From NCBI GenBank assembly GCA_023248635.1, contig JAHFED010000003.1, positions 124,001 to 188,000 of the forward strand: 64,000 bases of DNA. The letters are read 5' to 3'. Under the pieces are notes generated by a model. That model made no database searches. It was not told the origin of the DNA and was given only the letters and a program-made list of their open reading frames with translations. Position numbers and translations under genes: made by a program. The first letter of the stretch is position 1. Every line of letters begins with the position of its first letter. Below are positions 34,008 through 42,895 of this stretch, in pieces. This DNA is from Myxococcales bacterium (lineage in GTDB: Bacteria > Myxococcota > UBA727 > VGSZ01).

Positions 34008-34520
34008 ATGCAAGTGCAGCCCGGCGCCCCCCCTCGCGGCACACCGCGGGCCTTCACCTTGATCGAGCTGATGATCGTCGTGGCCATCGTCGGCATCGGA
34101 GCGACCCTCGGCCTCGCCTCCCTCTCCCCCATCGCTGCCGACGTGCGCTTGCACGGGGCCGCGCGCGGCACTGCTGCCCTCATCCGCGGTGCCCGGGTGC
34201 ACGCCCTGACCCACCACGCGCGGGTGCGGGTGATGGTGTCGGGGACGACCATCTCTTTGGAGGCCTGTCCGGCGAAATTTGGCTCGCCCAACGCCTGCGC
34301 CCGGAACACGAACTTCGTCACCCTGCCCAACCAATCCGTCGTTCTCAGCAGTGCCGACGCGCGGTCCGTCACGCTCAGCAGCTCGCCCTTCAACGCCGTG
34401 GTCTTTGGCGCCAGCGGGCTCCCCGAGGGCGCCGCCGCGCTGGCCGAGTATGTGTTCAGCAACAGCAACAGGACGCGCAAGGTGCAGGTGACACCGGGCG
34501 GGGAGGTTCGCGTCCCATGA
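34008..34520 (+). CDS. GspH/FimT-like minor pilin (module 1)
   Basis: A 170-residue type II/IV pseudopilin. A short basic leader (MQVQPGAPPRGTPRA) precedes FTLIELMIVVAIVGIGATLGLAS, the prepilin N-terminus with the conserved Glu at +5. After cleavage by a prepilin peptidase, the helix anchors the subunit in the inner membrane. The body follows the GspH/FimT pattern (ARGTAALIRGARVHALTHHARVRVMV). One Cys pair (EACPAKFGSPNACARN) could form a disulfide. A GAGG precedes the ATG. It is the first of four genes in a minor-pilin operon; the next gene overlaps by 4 bp. Confidence 0.85.
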   Translation: MQVQPGAPPRGTPRAFTLIELMIVVAIVGIGATLGLASLSPIAADVRLHGAARGTAALIRGARVHALTHHARVRVMVSGTTISLEACPAKFGSPNACARNTNFVTLPNQSVVLSSADARSVTLSSSPFNAVVFGASGLPEGAAALAEYVFSNSNRTRKVQVTPGGEVRVP

Positions 34521-34999
34521 GCAGAGCAAAGAGCCCCAATACGACGACGAAGCGCGCTTTCTCCTTGATCGAGACCATGGTCTCGGCGGCGCTGGTGGGC
34601 ATCCTCGGCTCCGGCGCGTTGAGCCTGGCCTCCCATGTCTTTTCGCGCGGAGCCGATGAGCGTCAGCGCGCCTTGGCGACGGCGGATGCGACGGCCACCA
34701 TCGATCGCATCTCCCAGCTCGTCAGCGTTGCGGCTCCTCATGGGGGTGCTCCCCGTTTCTGCGAGCTGCTGGCGACGACCGGTGGTCCCCTCGAAGGCGG
34801 CGCCGCACCCACGGGAACGTGCCCCGAGCGCAGCTCGAGCAACATCCCGGTCGCCGGCACGCGCTTGAAGCGGGCGGTGACGATCCTCAGCAGCAACTTC
34901 GGCGGCTCCGGTGCCTATGTGGTGACCGTCACCGTGACCGGGCCGAGCTTGGCAAAGCCCGTTGTCTTGACGTCGATGCTGGCCATCGGAGGCAGCTGA
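34517..34999 (+). CDS. PilV-like minor pilin (module 1)
   Basis: A 160-residue pseudopilin: basic leader (MSRAKSPNTTTKRA), then FSLIETMVSAALVGILGSGAL with Glu at +5. The head is small and has a Cys pair (CELL...CPERS). It resembles PilV/GspI in size and place. It overlaps the GspH-like gene by ATGA. Two hairpins without T-tracts follow (34988-35006 and 35028-35049). The next gene starts 90 bp later. Confidence 0.8.
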   Translation: MSRAKSPNTTTKRAFSLIETMVSAALVGILGSGALSLASHVFSRGADERQRALATADATATIDRISQLVSVAAPHGGAPRFCELLATTGGPLEGGAAPTGTCPERSSSNIPVAGTRLKRAVTILSSNFGGSGAYVVTVTVTGPSLAKPVVLTSMLAIGGS

Positions 35000-35027
35000 T
35001 GCCTCCGCCGAACCCCCGTCGCCGCAA

Positions 35028-35049
35028 TTCATCGCCGCTAGGCGATGAA
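35028..35049. repeat. 9-bp hairpin between minor-pilin genes
   Basis: TTCATCGCC-GCTA-GGCGATGAA, a perfect stem without a following T-tract, in the 90-bp gap between the PilV-like and PilW-like genes. It could modulate expression or stability within the operon. Confidence 0.6.
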
Positions 35050-35089
35050 CCTGTAGACAATTCACCGAAAAGACCAAGCCAGGCGACGC

Positions 35090-36277
35090 ATGAACCATTT
35101 TGATCGCGGGGTTCATGTGCGGCTTCGTCGGGCTTTCACGCTCATCGAGGTCATGGTCGCCTCGTCGATGGGGCTGGTGATCGTGCTCGCCGCGACTTCC
35201 ATCGCGACGTCGATGGTGCGAGCAGCTCGCGTTGCCGCCGACGGACAAGCGCTGACCACCCGCGCCCAGATCGCCCGCGGCTTGATCTTGCCGGCGCTGC
35301 AAAGCATCGGCGACGGATGGCAGGTCGACGACATCATCAACGGAGCTTTCGCCAGCCCCAGCAGCAGCGGGGCCATGGGTGAGGGCTATGCCGTGCCGTC
35401 GACGAACCTCGGCAGCGGTCGCAAGCTGTTTCCACTGATCATCAGCGACGGCGGACCAGCGGCACCCGACAGCCTGCGCGCTGTGATTCCTCGGGGCGGC
35501 AGCTTGGAGCCGGTGCAGATCAATTCGCGCGGGGGCGGTGCGGCTTTGCCCACAGGGTGCACCACGACGTTGACCACCTTCGACGTCGTCGGAGCGACCA
35601 CGCAGGCCTGGGAGATCAACGACCTCGTGTTGGTGAGCCAGACCAACGCCGTAACGGTCGCCCGGGTCACCGCCTCCTTCCCGGCGTCAACCTCGACGAC
35701 GACCCGGCTCTTGAGCCTCGACATGGGCGCCGCCGCCGATCTGCAGTTCAACGACGGCGGTCGGACGGGCTGCGATGCCGCCACCTCGCTCTTTCAGGCG
35801 CGCGTGTTTCCGATCAGCGTCATCGATCTGCGGCTCAACGCTGGCTCGCTGGAGATCGCCGAGAGCCGCTCCTCGACGACGGTGGCGAGCCCGGAGTATG
35901 TGCCGGCCTTGGAGCGTGTCGACGACCTGCAGTTTCGTCTCGAGATCGCGCGCTTCCCGGTCGACGGCGGAGTGGGGTCAGCGACGATGTGCACCTGCAA
36001 CACGGCCGCCATTCTCGACGCCGAAACCGTTCCCATTGCCGCGCCCAACTGCAGCTGTAGCGGCACCCAACGGCTCAACCTCAACGGCAGCCTCGGCCCG
36101 GCGCTGCGCATCGTTGGGATCCAGGTGGGCGTGCTCATCCGCGGAGACACCCAGCGCAACCGGCCGGCGACGGCGCAGAAGGGGCTGTTCAACCGTACCT
36201 CCAACCTCGCCAACGATGCCTTCGTACGCCACGCAGCGACCTTCTATGTGGGGCTCCCCAATGCACATGCATTTTGA
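35090..36277 (+). CDS. PilW-like minor pilin (module 1)
   Basis: A 395-residue pseudopilin. Leader MNHFDRGVHVRLRRA is followed by FTLIEVMVASSMGLVIVLAATSIA, with Glu at +5. The large head has paired Cys residues (CTTTL...CDAAT; MCTCNTA; NCSCSG) and a C-terminal VGIQVGVLIRG strand. The size and order fit PilW or GspJ, the third minor pilin of the initiation complex. It is followed by a 189-bp gap with no gene before the giant fourth gene. Confidence 0.8.
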   Translation: MNHFDRGVHVRLRRAFTLIEVMVASSMGLVIVLAATSIATSMVRAARVAADGQALTTRAQIARGLILPALQSIGDGWQVDDIINGAFASPSSSGAMGEGYAVPSTNLGSGRKLFPLIISDGGPAAPDSLRAVIPRGGSLEPVQINSRGGGAALPTGCTTTLTTFDVVGATTQAWEINDLVLVSQTNAVTVARVTASFPASTSTTTRLLSLDMGAAADLQFNDGGRTGCDAATSLFQARVFPISVIDLRLNAGSLEIAESRSSTTVASPEYVPALERVDDLQFRLEIARFPVDGGVGSATMCTCNTAAILDAETVPIAAPNCSCSGTQRLNLNGSLGPALRIVGIQVGVLIRGDTQRNRPATAQKGLFNRTSNLANDAFVRHAATFYVGLPNAHAF

Positions 36278-36466
36278 GCCTGACGCACCAGATCAATCGC
36301 TGTGTTGGTCACGCCCACGCACTGCGAAGGCCGACGCGGCCGTCCTCTCGAGCACAGACGCCGTCGCGGAAGCAGACGCTGAGGTTTGATGGTCCACGGC
36401 GCGGGCGCGTCTTGACCGGCAGCGGCAGCAACGAGCAGGTCGCGATCTTCCTATTGGAGGCGTGCA

Positions 36467-39400
36467 ATGCACACCCGGCTTCCCGCGCATGATTCGGTCT
36501 CGAGGCCCCGGCTGTCGAGCTTGGCGGGCACGCGCGCGTTCACCCTGCTGGCGGTGCTGATCATCGGGATCATCGTGGCCGCCGGCGCTGCCGGCCTGGT
36601 GCTCTCAGCCCGTGAAAGCGCCCATGCCGCCAGCGACGACGGACGCAGCGCCCAAGCTTGGGGAGTCGCGATGGCGGGGTTGACCTGGGCCCAGGGCCAC
36701 CTGAACGACAACAGCGGGAAGGCTGCGTTGTCGGCAGCGGCCGGCGGGACCACCACGCTGGCCGCCGGGATGAACTTGCATCCCTTCGATCCCAACGATG
36801 CCTTCGCGGGCATCGCTGTGGGTCCTCCGGCGAGCGGGCAGAGCAACGCGAACTGGCAGGCGTTCGACAAAGGCCACTTTGGCCTGATCGGCGCCCGCGA
36901 TCCCCTGTCGGAGTCGTCGATCGTGGTCCGATCCGTGGGTCGGGTGGGCGGTGCGCAGGTCGTGCTCGAAACCAATCTCACAATGAATATTCTTAAATCT
37001 CTACCCGCCGCACTCACCGCCTGCTTTTCTGGCGATCAGCAAGTCATATTTGCGGACGAGGAATCTCCCTACGACTACTATGGAAACATGCGCTTTGATG
37101 GCAACGGCGGCCTCCCCATTGGCATGAGCGCCGACCACAATCGCTTCAACGGGCTCACGCGTCTCAGTCACAACTCCGGCGCCGCGCCGCCGGATCGAAC
37201 GCCCTCAGACCCCATCGCGGGCTACCCCTCGGGGCTGCGATGGCGAGGCACCCAGAGCCTGCGGTTGCTGGGCAGTACGTCGGGAACCTTCCCTGCCTCA
37301 CAGGGTGGCGAGCCTCTGGCAGCCTCCATTCCCGGCGTCGCAGCCGCGGTGAGCACCTTGTTCGGGGGCACCCCAGCCAACAACATGCGCTACGACAACA
37401 TCGGCCCACTCGGCGGCTGGTCCGGCAATGCCTACTTGGCCAACGACCCCCGACTCGCCTACTTCATGAATCTCTCCAGTGCCCCCGAGACCGGGCTCGG
37501 CCTCAACTTTGGCGGCTACGTCGACGGCGAACAGCGCAGGATGGGGTGCGCGACCGGACCGGGCTGTGGAGTCGCCGACGCGCGACGCGGCCTGCCCCTC
37601 ATCGCCTACCGCGGAACGCCCGAGATGATCCCCGCCGACTCCAACGCCGGCTTCTTGGGCGAAGAAGACTGGGGAGTGACGAGCTTCTCTCACGACGACG
37701 ACGACGCCCGGTCGCGCAAGGGCTTCTATGGCTGCTGCAACCACAGTGGCGACGATGTTTCCTTCAACGAGGCGTCGAGGGCCTGCCTGCTCGGCATCCA
37801 GAACGAGTCCCCGCAGCCCAGCTGGAGAAGCGACGGCGTCAACCACAGCGGGCGTGCCTGGGGCTTCATCCAGTCCATCCTGCGTCATTGCACCGGCAGC
37901 GGAGACTCCATCGATCCGACGACGGGCTCTCCCTGGCTGACGACCACCAACGCCAACGGCGTCAAGTGCGCGCCCGCCTTCGAGTACCTCGAGAACGTGG
38001 CCGCATGTCTGATCATCCCGCGCAACTTCACGGAACGCGTGACCACGCGCGGCGCCAGTGTTCTCCGCCCCTCGGGGATGCCGAGCGAGGCCTTTGGTGG
38101 CGACAACGATCCCTCCAACGACTTCGCCGGCTGCCACCCGGGTTGCTTGATCGCCAGCGACGCCGACGCCTCTTCCACCGCCGAGACCCCCTATCGCTCT
38201 TCCTGCATCAACCTCGACGCCCTCCGGGTCACGTCCTACGGGCCCGACATCCAGACCGCCATGCGACCGGCGAGCTGGCGCCCGGTGCCTCCGGTGCTTC
38301 CCGCCCCCAACGACACGGCCCCGATGGGATCCCTGGTGCCCCGCTACGCCGTGAACTGGATGAAATACGCTGCCAGCACGCCGACGGCCCGGACCGAATT
38401 TCCGGGGCTGACACTGCCCTTCGACCCCGGCCCGCCGCCTGACTACTCGAGCTCCGACACCACCGCCCTGACCGGCGGCGGTACTGCAGCCGGGGACAAA
38501 GCCATGGACAAGTTCGGCAACGTGATTCGCTCTCCCGGCATGGTGAGCGAGCGGGGCAACCCCAGTCTCATCACGCGCCTCGACATGACCGACCGCGGCC
38601 CGCTGGGGACCTGCCAGCAAAACTGCTTGGCCTATGGCTACGGCAAGGATCGCACCTACGGCGAGCACAACAACCAAGGCATCCGGGGTACCGCCGCCAA
38701 TCCCGACGCGTGCTTGGCGCGGGTGCCCAAGGAGCCCAACGGCACCGCCACCGTGCACTGCAACCTCGACTACGACCGCGACGGCATCCTCGACCGCAAG
38801 AGCTACGCGATCGCGTCGTCGTACCGGGAAGAATGCGCCGATCCCCACGACGGCGTCGCCTGGGCCCCGGCTTTCAACATTTCGTCGACGAACACAGCCC
38901 TCAGCGGGGCGGGCTGCCGCAACGCGCTCCCCAACGACGCAGCCAACGCGCCGCCGCCGACGACGTTGACGCCCTTCTGCGATCAGGGAGGGCTGACGGC
39001 CCTGCAAACCGCCACGACCTCACTCAGCGTCGGCGCCACCGCGCTGTCGACGACCAACCTCGCGATCACCAACCGGCTCCAAGACCGAGCGAATTGGCTG
39101 GGCGGCGCCAAATGCCACATGGGCTCGACGCAGTACACGACCGCTTCGGGGGGCAACGTCAACGACAACCTCCACCCCCACCCAGATACGATGGCGAGTC
39201 TCCCGCCGGCCGACGTCGATGCCTTTGGACATCCCGACTATTGGATCGAGGACGAATGCCCCGACCCCGCCGTGTACACGCTGAACGCGAGCGCTGGCGT
39301 CAACGTCGGGAAGGTGTGCGGATGCGGTGTCTTGATCGTCCGCGACACGGGGCTGAGGTTCGTCAACGGCAGCCATTTCCTCTGGCGGGGCCTCATCGTG

Positions 39401-39688
39401 TGGCAGCTCAGCAACGCCTGGCAGGTCGCCCACCCCAACGGCGCCGACGTAGCCCTCAACGTCGCCACCGAGGGGGTCTCCACCTTCGCCGTCGAAGGCG
39501 GGGTCCTGCTCACCGGCGATGCGGACTTCAAGCTCACCATCAACCACAAGGGCGACAGTCAGGATGCCACCGTGAGCAACGACGAAGGCCGCTTCTTCAA
39601 GCAGCTGTGGCGACAGAACCCTGCTGCCCTCGCGCAGGTGCTGGGCAGCTCCACTTCCGCGCTCAAGGCGGTGCGGCGCGTGCGCTGA
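36467..39688 (+). CDS. Giant PilX/GspK-like pilin tip protein (module 1)
   Basis: A 1073-residue protein with a strong GGAGG before its ATG. A 23-residue leader precedes FTLLAVLIIGIIVAAGAAGLVL, a prepilin helix in which the usual Glu+5 is Ala. Loss of this Glu is known for GspK, which sits at the pseudopilus tip. The head, over 1000 residues, is far larger than normal PilX/GspK (about 200-330). It holds many Cys residues, a DYDRDGILD Ca-binding-like loop near residue 767, and no recognisable enzyme motif. It ends the first minor-pilin operon. It may act as a tip adhesin. Confidence 0.78.
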   Translation: MHTRLPAHDSVSRPRLSSLAGTRAFTLLAVLIIGIIVAAGAAGLVLSARESAHAASDDGRSAQAWGVAMAGLTWAQGHLNDNSGKAALSAAAGGTTTLAAGMNLHPFDPNDAFAGIAVGPPASGQSNANWQAFDKGHFGLIGARDPLSESSIVVRSVGRVGGAQVVLETNLTMNILKSLPAALTACFSGDQQVIFADEESPYDYYGNMRFDGNGGLPIGMSADHNRFNGLTRLSHNSGAAPPDRTPSDPIAGYPSGLRWRGTQSLRLLGSTSGTFPASQGGEPLAASIPGVAAAVSTLFGGTPANNMRYDNIGPLGGWSGNAYLANDPRLAYFMNLSSAPETGLGLNFGGYVDGEQRRMGCATGPGCGVADARRGLPLIAYRGTPEMIPADSNAGFLGEEDWGVTSFSHDDDDARSRKGFYGCCNHSGDDVSFNEASRACLLGIQNESPQPSWRSDGVNHSGRAWGFIQSILRHCTGSGDSIDPTTGSPWLTTTNANGVKCAPAFEYLENVAACLIIPRNFTERVTTRGASVLRPSGMPSEAFGGDNDPSNDFAGCHPGCLIASDADASSTAETPYRSSCINLDALRVTSYGPDIQTAMRPASWRPVPPVLPAPNDTAPMGSLVPRYAVNWMKYAASTPTARTEFPGLTLPFDPGPPPDYSSSDTTALTGGGTAAGDKAMDKFGNVIRSPGMVSERGNPSLITRLDMTDRGPLGTCQQNCLAYGYGKDRTYGEHNNQGIRGTAANPDACLARVPKEPNGTATVHCNLDYDRDGILDRKSYAIASSYREECADPHDGVAWAPAFNISSTNTALSGAGCRNALPNDAANAPPPTTLTPFCDQGGLTALQTATTSLSVGATALSTTNLAITNRLQDRANWLGGAKCHMGSTQYTTASGGNVNDNLHPHPDTMASLPPADVDAFGHPDYWIEDECPDPAVYTLNASAGVNVGKVCGCGVLIVRDTGLRFVNGSHFLWRGLIVWQLSNAWQVAHPNGADVALNVATEGVSTFAVEGGVLLTGDADFKLTINHKGDSQDATVSNDEGRFFKQLWRQNPAALAQVLGSSTSALKAVRRVR

Positions 39689-39763
39689 CTTGAGGAACGC
39701 ATCGGGTGATCGCCCGAGCCCACACGGGCCCCCATCTGGCTTGCTGTCGGTCATACTTTGTCC

Positions 39764-42700
39764 ATGGTTCTCTTGCGATTCGTCGTCGTCGTCGTCGTCG
39801 TGGCCGGGGGACTGGCTTGTTCTCCCGCCCTGGTCGGACCACCCGCCGCCACAGCGTGTTCCTCCAGCCAACCCTGCTCCGCACCCGAGGTCTGCGCCGA
39901 CGGCAACTGCGTGCAGCCCTGCACGCAGGGCAGCTGCACCAGTGGCTTGTGCGAGGAATCCTCGGGCCGGTGCGTCGAGTGCCGCGAGGACGTCGACTGC
40001 GGCGCCGCGCGGGTCTGCAACACCTTCACCAACCTGTGCACGACGCCGACGACGGGCTGCACGTCCGACGACGAATGCGACACCGGCGCCCGCTGCGACA
40101 CCATCAAGGCCAGCTGCGTGGAATGCCTCGACAGCCTCGACTGCGCCGACGGCTTCAGCTGCGACCAGCTCACGCGCACCTGTGCCGCTCAGCAGGGCTG
40201 CATCAATGACGGCGACTGCGACAACGACGTCTGCGAGCCCACGCAGCACCTTTGCGTGCAGTGTTTTCTGCCCGCGCACTGTCCCTCGGGGGAGTGCGAC
40301 ACCGTCACGTCCACCTGTCTGGCCACCTGCGACGACGACGACGACACCGAGCCCAATGAGGGAGCACAAGCGGCGACGTTGGCGTCGGGCGCCGAGCACA
40401 GCGGCTCGATCTGTCCCGGCGACGTCGACGAATTCCTGTTTCAAGGCTCAGGCAGCGTCGACGCCGTCCTCACCGTCGATGGCGGTCGCCTGGCCCTCCA
40501 GCTCAAAGACGACGCCGGCGCGGTGTTGAGCTCGGGTGCTGCGGCGCTTTCGATCGATGGCTTGGCGCAGGGGACCTACCGTCTGGTGGTCCGCGGCCTC
40601 GATGACGACGTCGAAGCCGACTACCTGCTCAAGCTCACCGTCGCTCCCGACGTCGCCTGTGTCGAGCTCGACGCCGAAGACAACGACTCCAGCGGCAGTG
40701 CCCTCGACATTCCCAGTTCCGGCGCCCTGCGCTCGGGCTCCATCTGCGACGGCGACGTGGACTTCTGGACCTTCGACGCCGACGTCGGCGACGACGTCAC
40801 TGTGAGCGTCACGCCGGGAGATGGCTCGGGCGTGGTCAGCATCGACGTGCTCGATGGCAACACCATCTTGGCTTCGGGAGCAGCGGGCAGCGACGCCGTC
40901 GTCGACAACGCTCCCGGGGCTGCGCTCTTTGTGCGGGTGCAGGCCAGCGACGGCGACGTCGGCTACTCCTTGCGAGTCACCACCGCCGCCGCACCCCCGC
41001 AGTGCATTCAGCAGGACGCCGAGCCCAACGACACCGAAGCGCAGGCGCGTCCTCTGACACCAGACACGACCCAGAGCGGGCAGATCTGTGCTGCTGACAT
41101 CGATCAATGGCGCTTCACGGCCAACGCCCTCGACGACGCCACTGTCACCCTCACGGGCAGCAACGTGCGGGCGCGCCTGCTCGACAGCGATGGTGCAGTG
41201 GTCGGCGAAGGCACCACGAGCTTCACCGCCGTCGACGTCGACGCCGGCAACCTGCGGGTGGAGGTGAGCGGGGCGTCGTCGTCGGTGGAGGCTGCCTACA
41301 CAGTGCGCGTGACGCTGAGCCCTGAACCCGCACCCGATCCCTGCGTCGAAGGCGGCCTGGAGCCCGACAGCCGCTCGACCCCGCGCGCCCTCGCCGCCGA
41401 CGGCACCCCGGCGTCGGGGCGCGTGTGCACCACCGAGTCCGACTTCTTCGGATTCACGGTCCCCGCGGGGAACACGCGCACCGTTGGGGTGAGCGCGCGC
41501 TTCACCGACGCCGACGGCGACCTCGACCTGCGCCTGCTCGACGTCACCGGCGCGACCATCACATCGTCGGCGGGAGTGACCGACGAAGAGCTGATCATTC
41601 GCGACCTGGCACCCGGCGACTACGTCGTCGAGATCTTTGGGTTCGCCGGCGCGGTCAACACCTACAGCGTGTCGGCGACGATCGTGACCTGCACCGAAGA
41701 CGCCTTCGAGCCCAACGACAGCGCCGACAAGGCCTTCCCCGCCAGCGCTCGCAGCTTTTCGGCCACCCGCTGCCCGCAAAACGACGACTTTTACGGCGTG
41801 CGCTTGGAGACCGGCGACGCCCTCGATGCCTCCCTCACCGGCGCCGGCCTCACCATGCAGCTGGTGTCGTCGACGGGAACGGTTCTGCAGGGCGACGTCG
41901 TCGACGGCCTCGACCGCCGCTTGCAAGTCTCCGCGCTCCCCGCGGGTCGCTACGGGTTGCGCGTCACGGGGAGCGCTCTCAATGCGGTGAGCTACACCCT
42001 CGCACCGACCATCACCGCCGATCCCGCCCGCTGCGTCGACGACAGCGCTGAGCCCAACAACGCGAGCACCACCAATTTTCTCCTCGACAGCGCCGCCCTC
42101 GCCGACGGCAGCTACGAGCTCTCGGGGCTGACGATGTGCGAGAGCAGCAACGACTTCTTCGCCGTCGACGTCGCCGGGGCCAAGAGCCTGCGCGCGTTCT
42201 TGGTGCACGATCTCAGCGCCGATCTCGACGTCGAGGTGCTCGAGCAACGGGGCACCAGCGGCCTCTACCGCAGCCTCGGCAGCGCCGTCTCCTTGGCGGG
42301 CTTCCTCGACGAGGTCGCCGGTCAGATGAACGTGGGCGGGCGCGTCGTCGTCCGCGTCGCCGAGTTCGGCACCATGCCTGCCGCCGGCCTGCCCTATACG
42401 CTGGGGCTCGAGGTGGGCGACCCCCAAAACGCCGCCTGCGTCGACGACCGCTTCGACACCTGGACCAGCACCGAGGACGACGGCGCCACACTCGTCTTTC
42501 GCACCCACAACAACGACGCCAGCACCGACGTCGACATCGGCGACACCGTGCACACCGCCCCCATTGATCTCTCCCCGCCCGAGACCCTGGGCCAGCTGCG
42601 CATTTGCCCCGACAACAGCGACTTCTTCAAGGTGCAGGTGGCCGCCAACCAGCGCCTCGCCGTCGACGTCGTCTACGTCCACGACGACGACGCCGACATC

Positions 42701-42880
42701 GATCTCCAGGTGTTCGAGCAGGGCAGCGCCACCGCCCTGGATTGCCCGACCCTGCAGTGCGACGGCGTCGACGGCAACGAGCACTTCGACGTCACGCCGA
42801 CGACGGCCACGACCTACTTCATCGAGGTCTTCGGCTTCGCCGGCAGCAGCAACCGCTACAATTTGACGGTGTCGAACTGA
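39764..42880 (+). CDS. Cys-rich, PPC-repeat surface lipoprotein
   Basis: A 1038-residue lipoprotein; the signal peptide (poly-Val core) ends at the lipobox GGLAC (Cys19). Residues of about 25-190 carry tandem Cys-rich EGF/EB-like modules (for example CREDVDCGAARVC, CTSDDECDTGARC, CLDSLDCADGFSC). About seven pre-peptidase C-terminal (PPC)-like beta domains follow, each opened by an EPND-type motif (TEPNEGAQAATL, AEPNDTEAQA, FEPNDSADKA, AEPNNASTTN). Such proteins are displayed on the cell surface. It sits exactly between the two convergent minor-pilin modules. No protease domain is attached. Confidence 0.8.
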   Translation: MVLLRFVVVVVVVAGGLACSPALVGPPAATACSSSQPCSAPEVCADGNCVQPCTQGSCTSGLCEESSGRCVECREDVDCGAARVCNTFTNLCTTPTTGCTSDDECDTGARCDTIKASCVECLDSLDCADGFSCDQLTRTCAAQQGCINDGDCDNDVCEPTQHLCVQCFLPAHCPSGECDTVTSTCLATCDDDDDTEPNEGAQAATLASGAEHSGSICPGDVDEFLFQGSGSVDAVLTVDGGRLALQLKDDAGAVLSSGAAALSIDGLAQGTYRLVVRGLDDDVEADYLLKLTVAPDVACVELDAEDNDSSGSALDIPSSGALRSGSICDGDVDFWTFDADVGDDVTVSVTPGDGSGVVSIDVLDGNTILASGAAGSDAVVDNAPGAALFVRVQASDGDVGYSLRVTTAAAPPQCIQQDAEPNDTEAQARPLTPDTTQSGQICAADIDQWRFTANALDDATVTLTGSNVRARLLDSDGAVVGEGTTSFTAVDVDAGNLRVEVSGASSSVEAAYTVRVTLSPEPAPDPCVEGGLEPDSRSTPRALAADGTPASGRVCTTESDFFGFTVPAGNTRTVGVSARFTDADGDLDLRLLDVTGATITSSAGVTDEELIIRDLAPGDYVVEIFGFAGAVNTYSVSATIVTCTEDAFEPNDSADKAFPASARSFSATRCPQNDDFYGVRLETGDALDASLTGAGLTMQLVSSTGTVLQGDVVDGLDRRLQVSALPAGRYGLRVTGSALNAVSYTLAPTITADPARCVDDSAEPNNASTTNFLLDSAALADGSYELSGLTMCESSNDFFAVDVAGAKSLRAFLVHDLSADLDVEVLEQRGTSGLYRSLGSAVSLAGFLDEVAGQMNVGGRVVVRVAEFGTMPAAGLPYTLGLEVGDPQNAACVDDRFDTWTSTEDDGATLVFRTHNNDASTDVDIGDTVHTAPIDLSPPETLGQLRICPDNSDFFKVQVAANQRLAVDVVYVHDDDADIDLQVFEQGSATALDCPTLQCDGVDGNEHFDVTPTTATTYFIEVFGFAGSSNRYNLTVSN

Positions 42881-42895
42881 GCCCCAGCGACGTCG

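Noticed and set aside
36261-36389. Small 42-codon frame at the end of the module-1 PilW-like gene
   Set aside because: Overlaps the end of that gene, without a ribosome site or motif.
37298-39007. 569-codon open frame antisense to the giant pilin-like gene
   Set aside because: Low-complexity Gly/Arg/Val product without motifs, fully inside a well-supported gene.
40448-42784. 778-codon open frame antisense to the PPC lipoprotein
   Set aside because: Its codon pattern mirrors the GAC/GTC-rich lipoprotein gene on the other strand; no domain, start signal or signal peptide fits. A GC-rich shadow.
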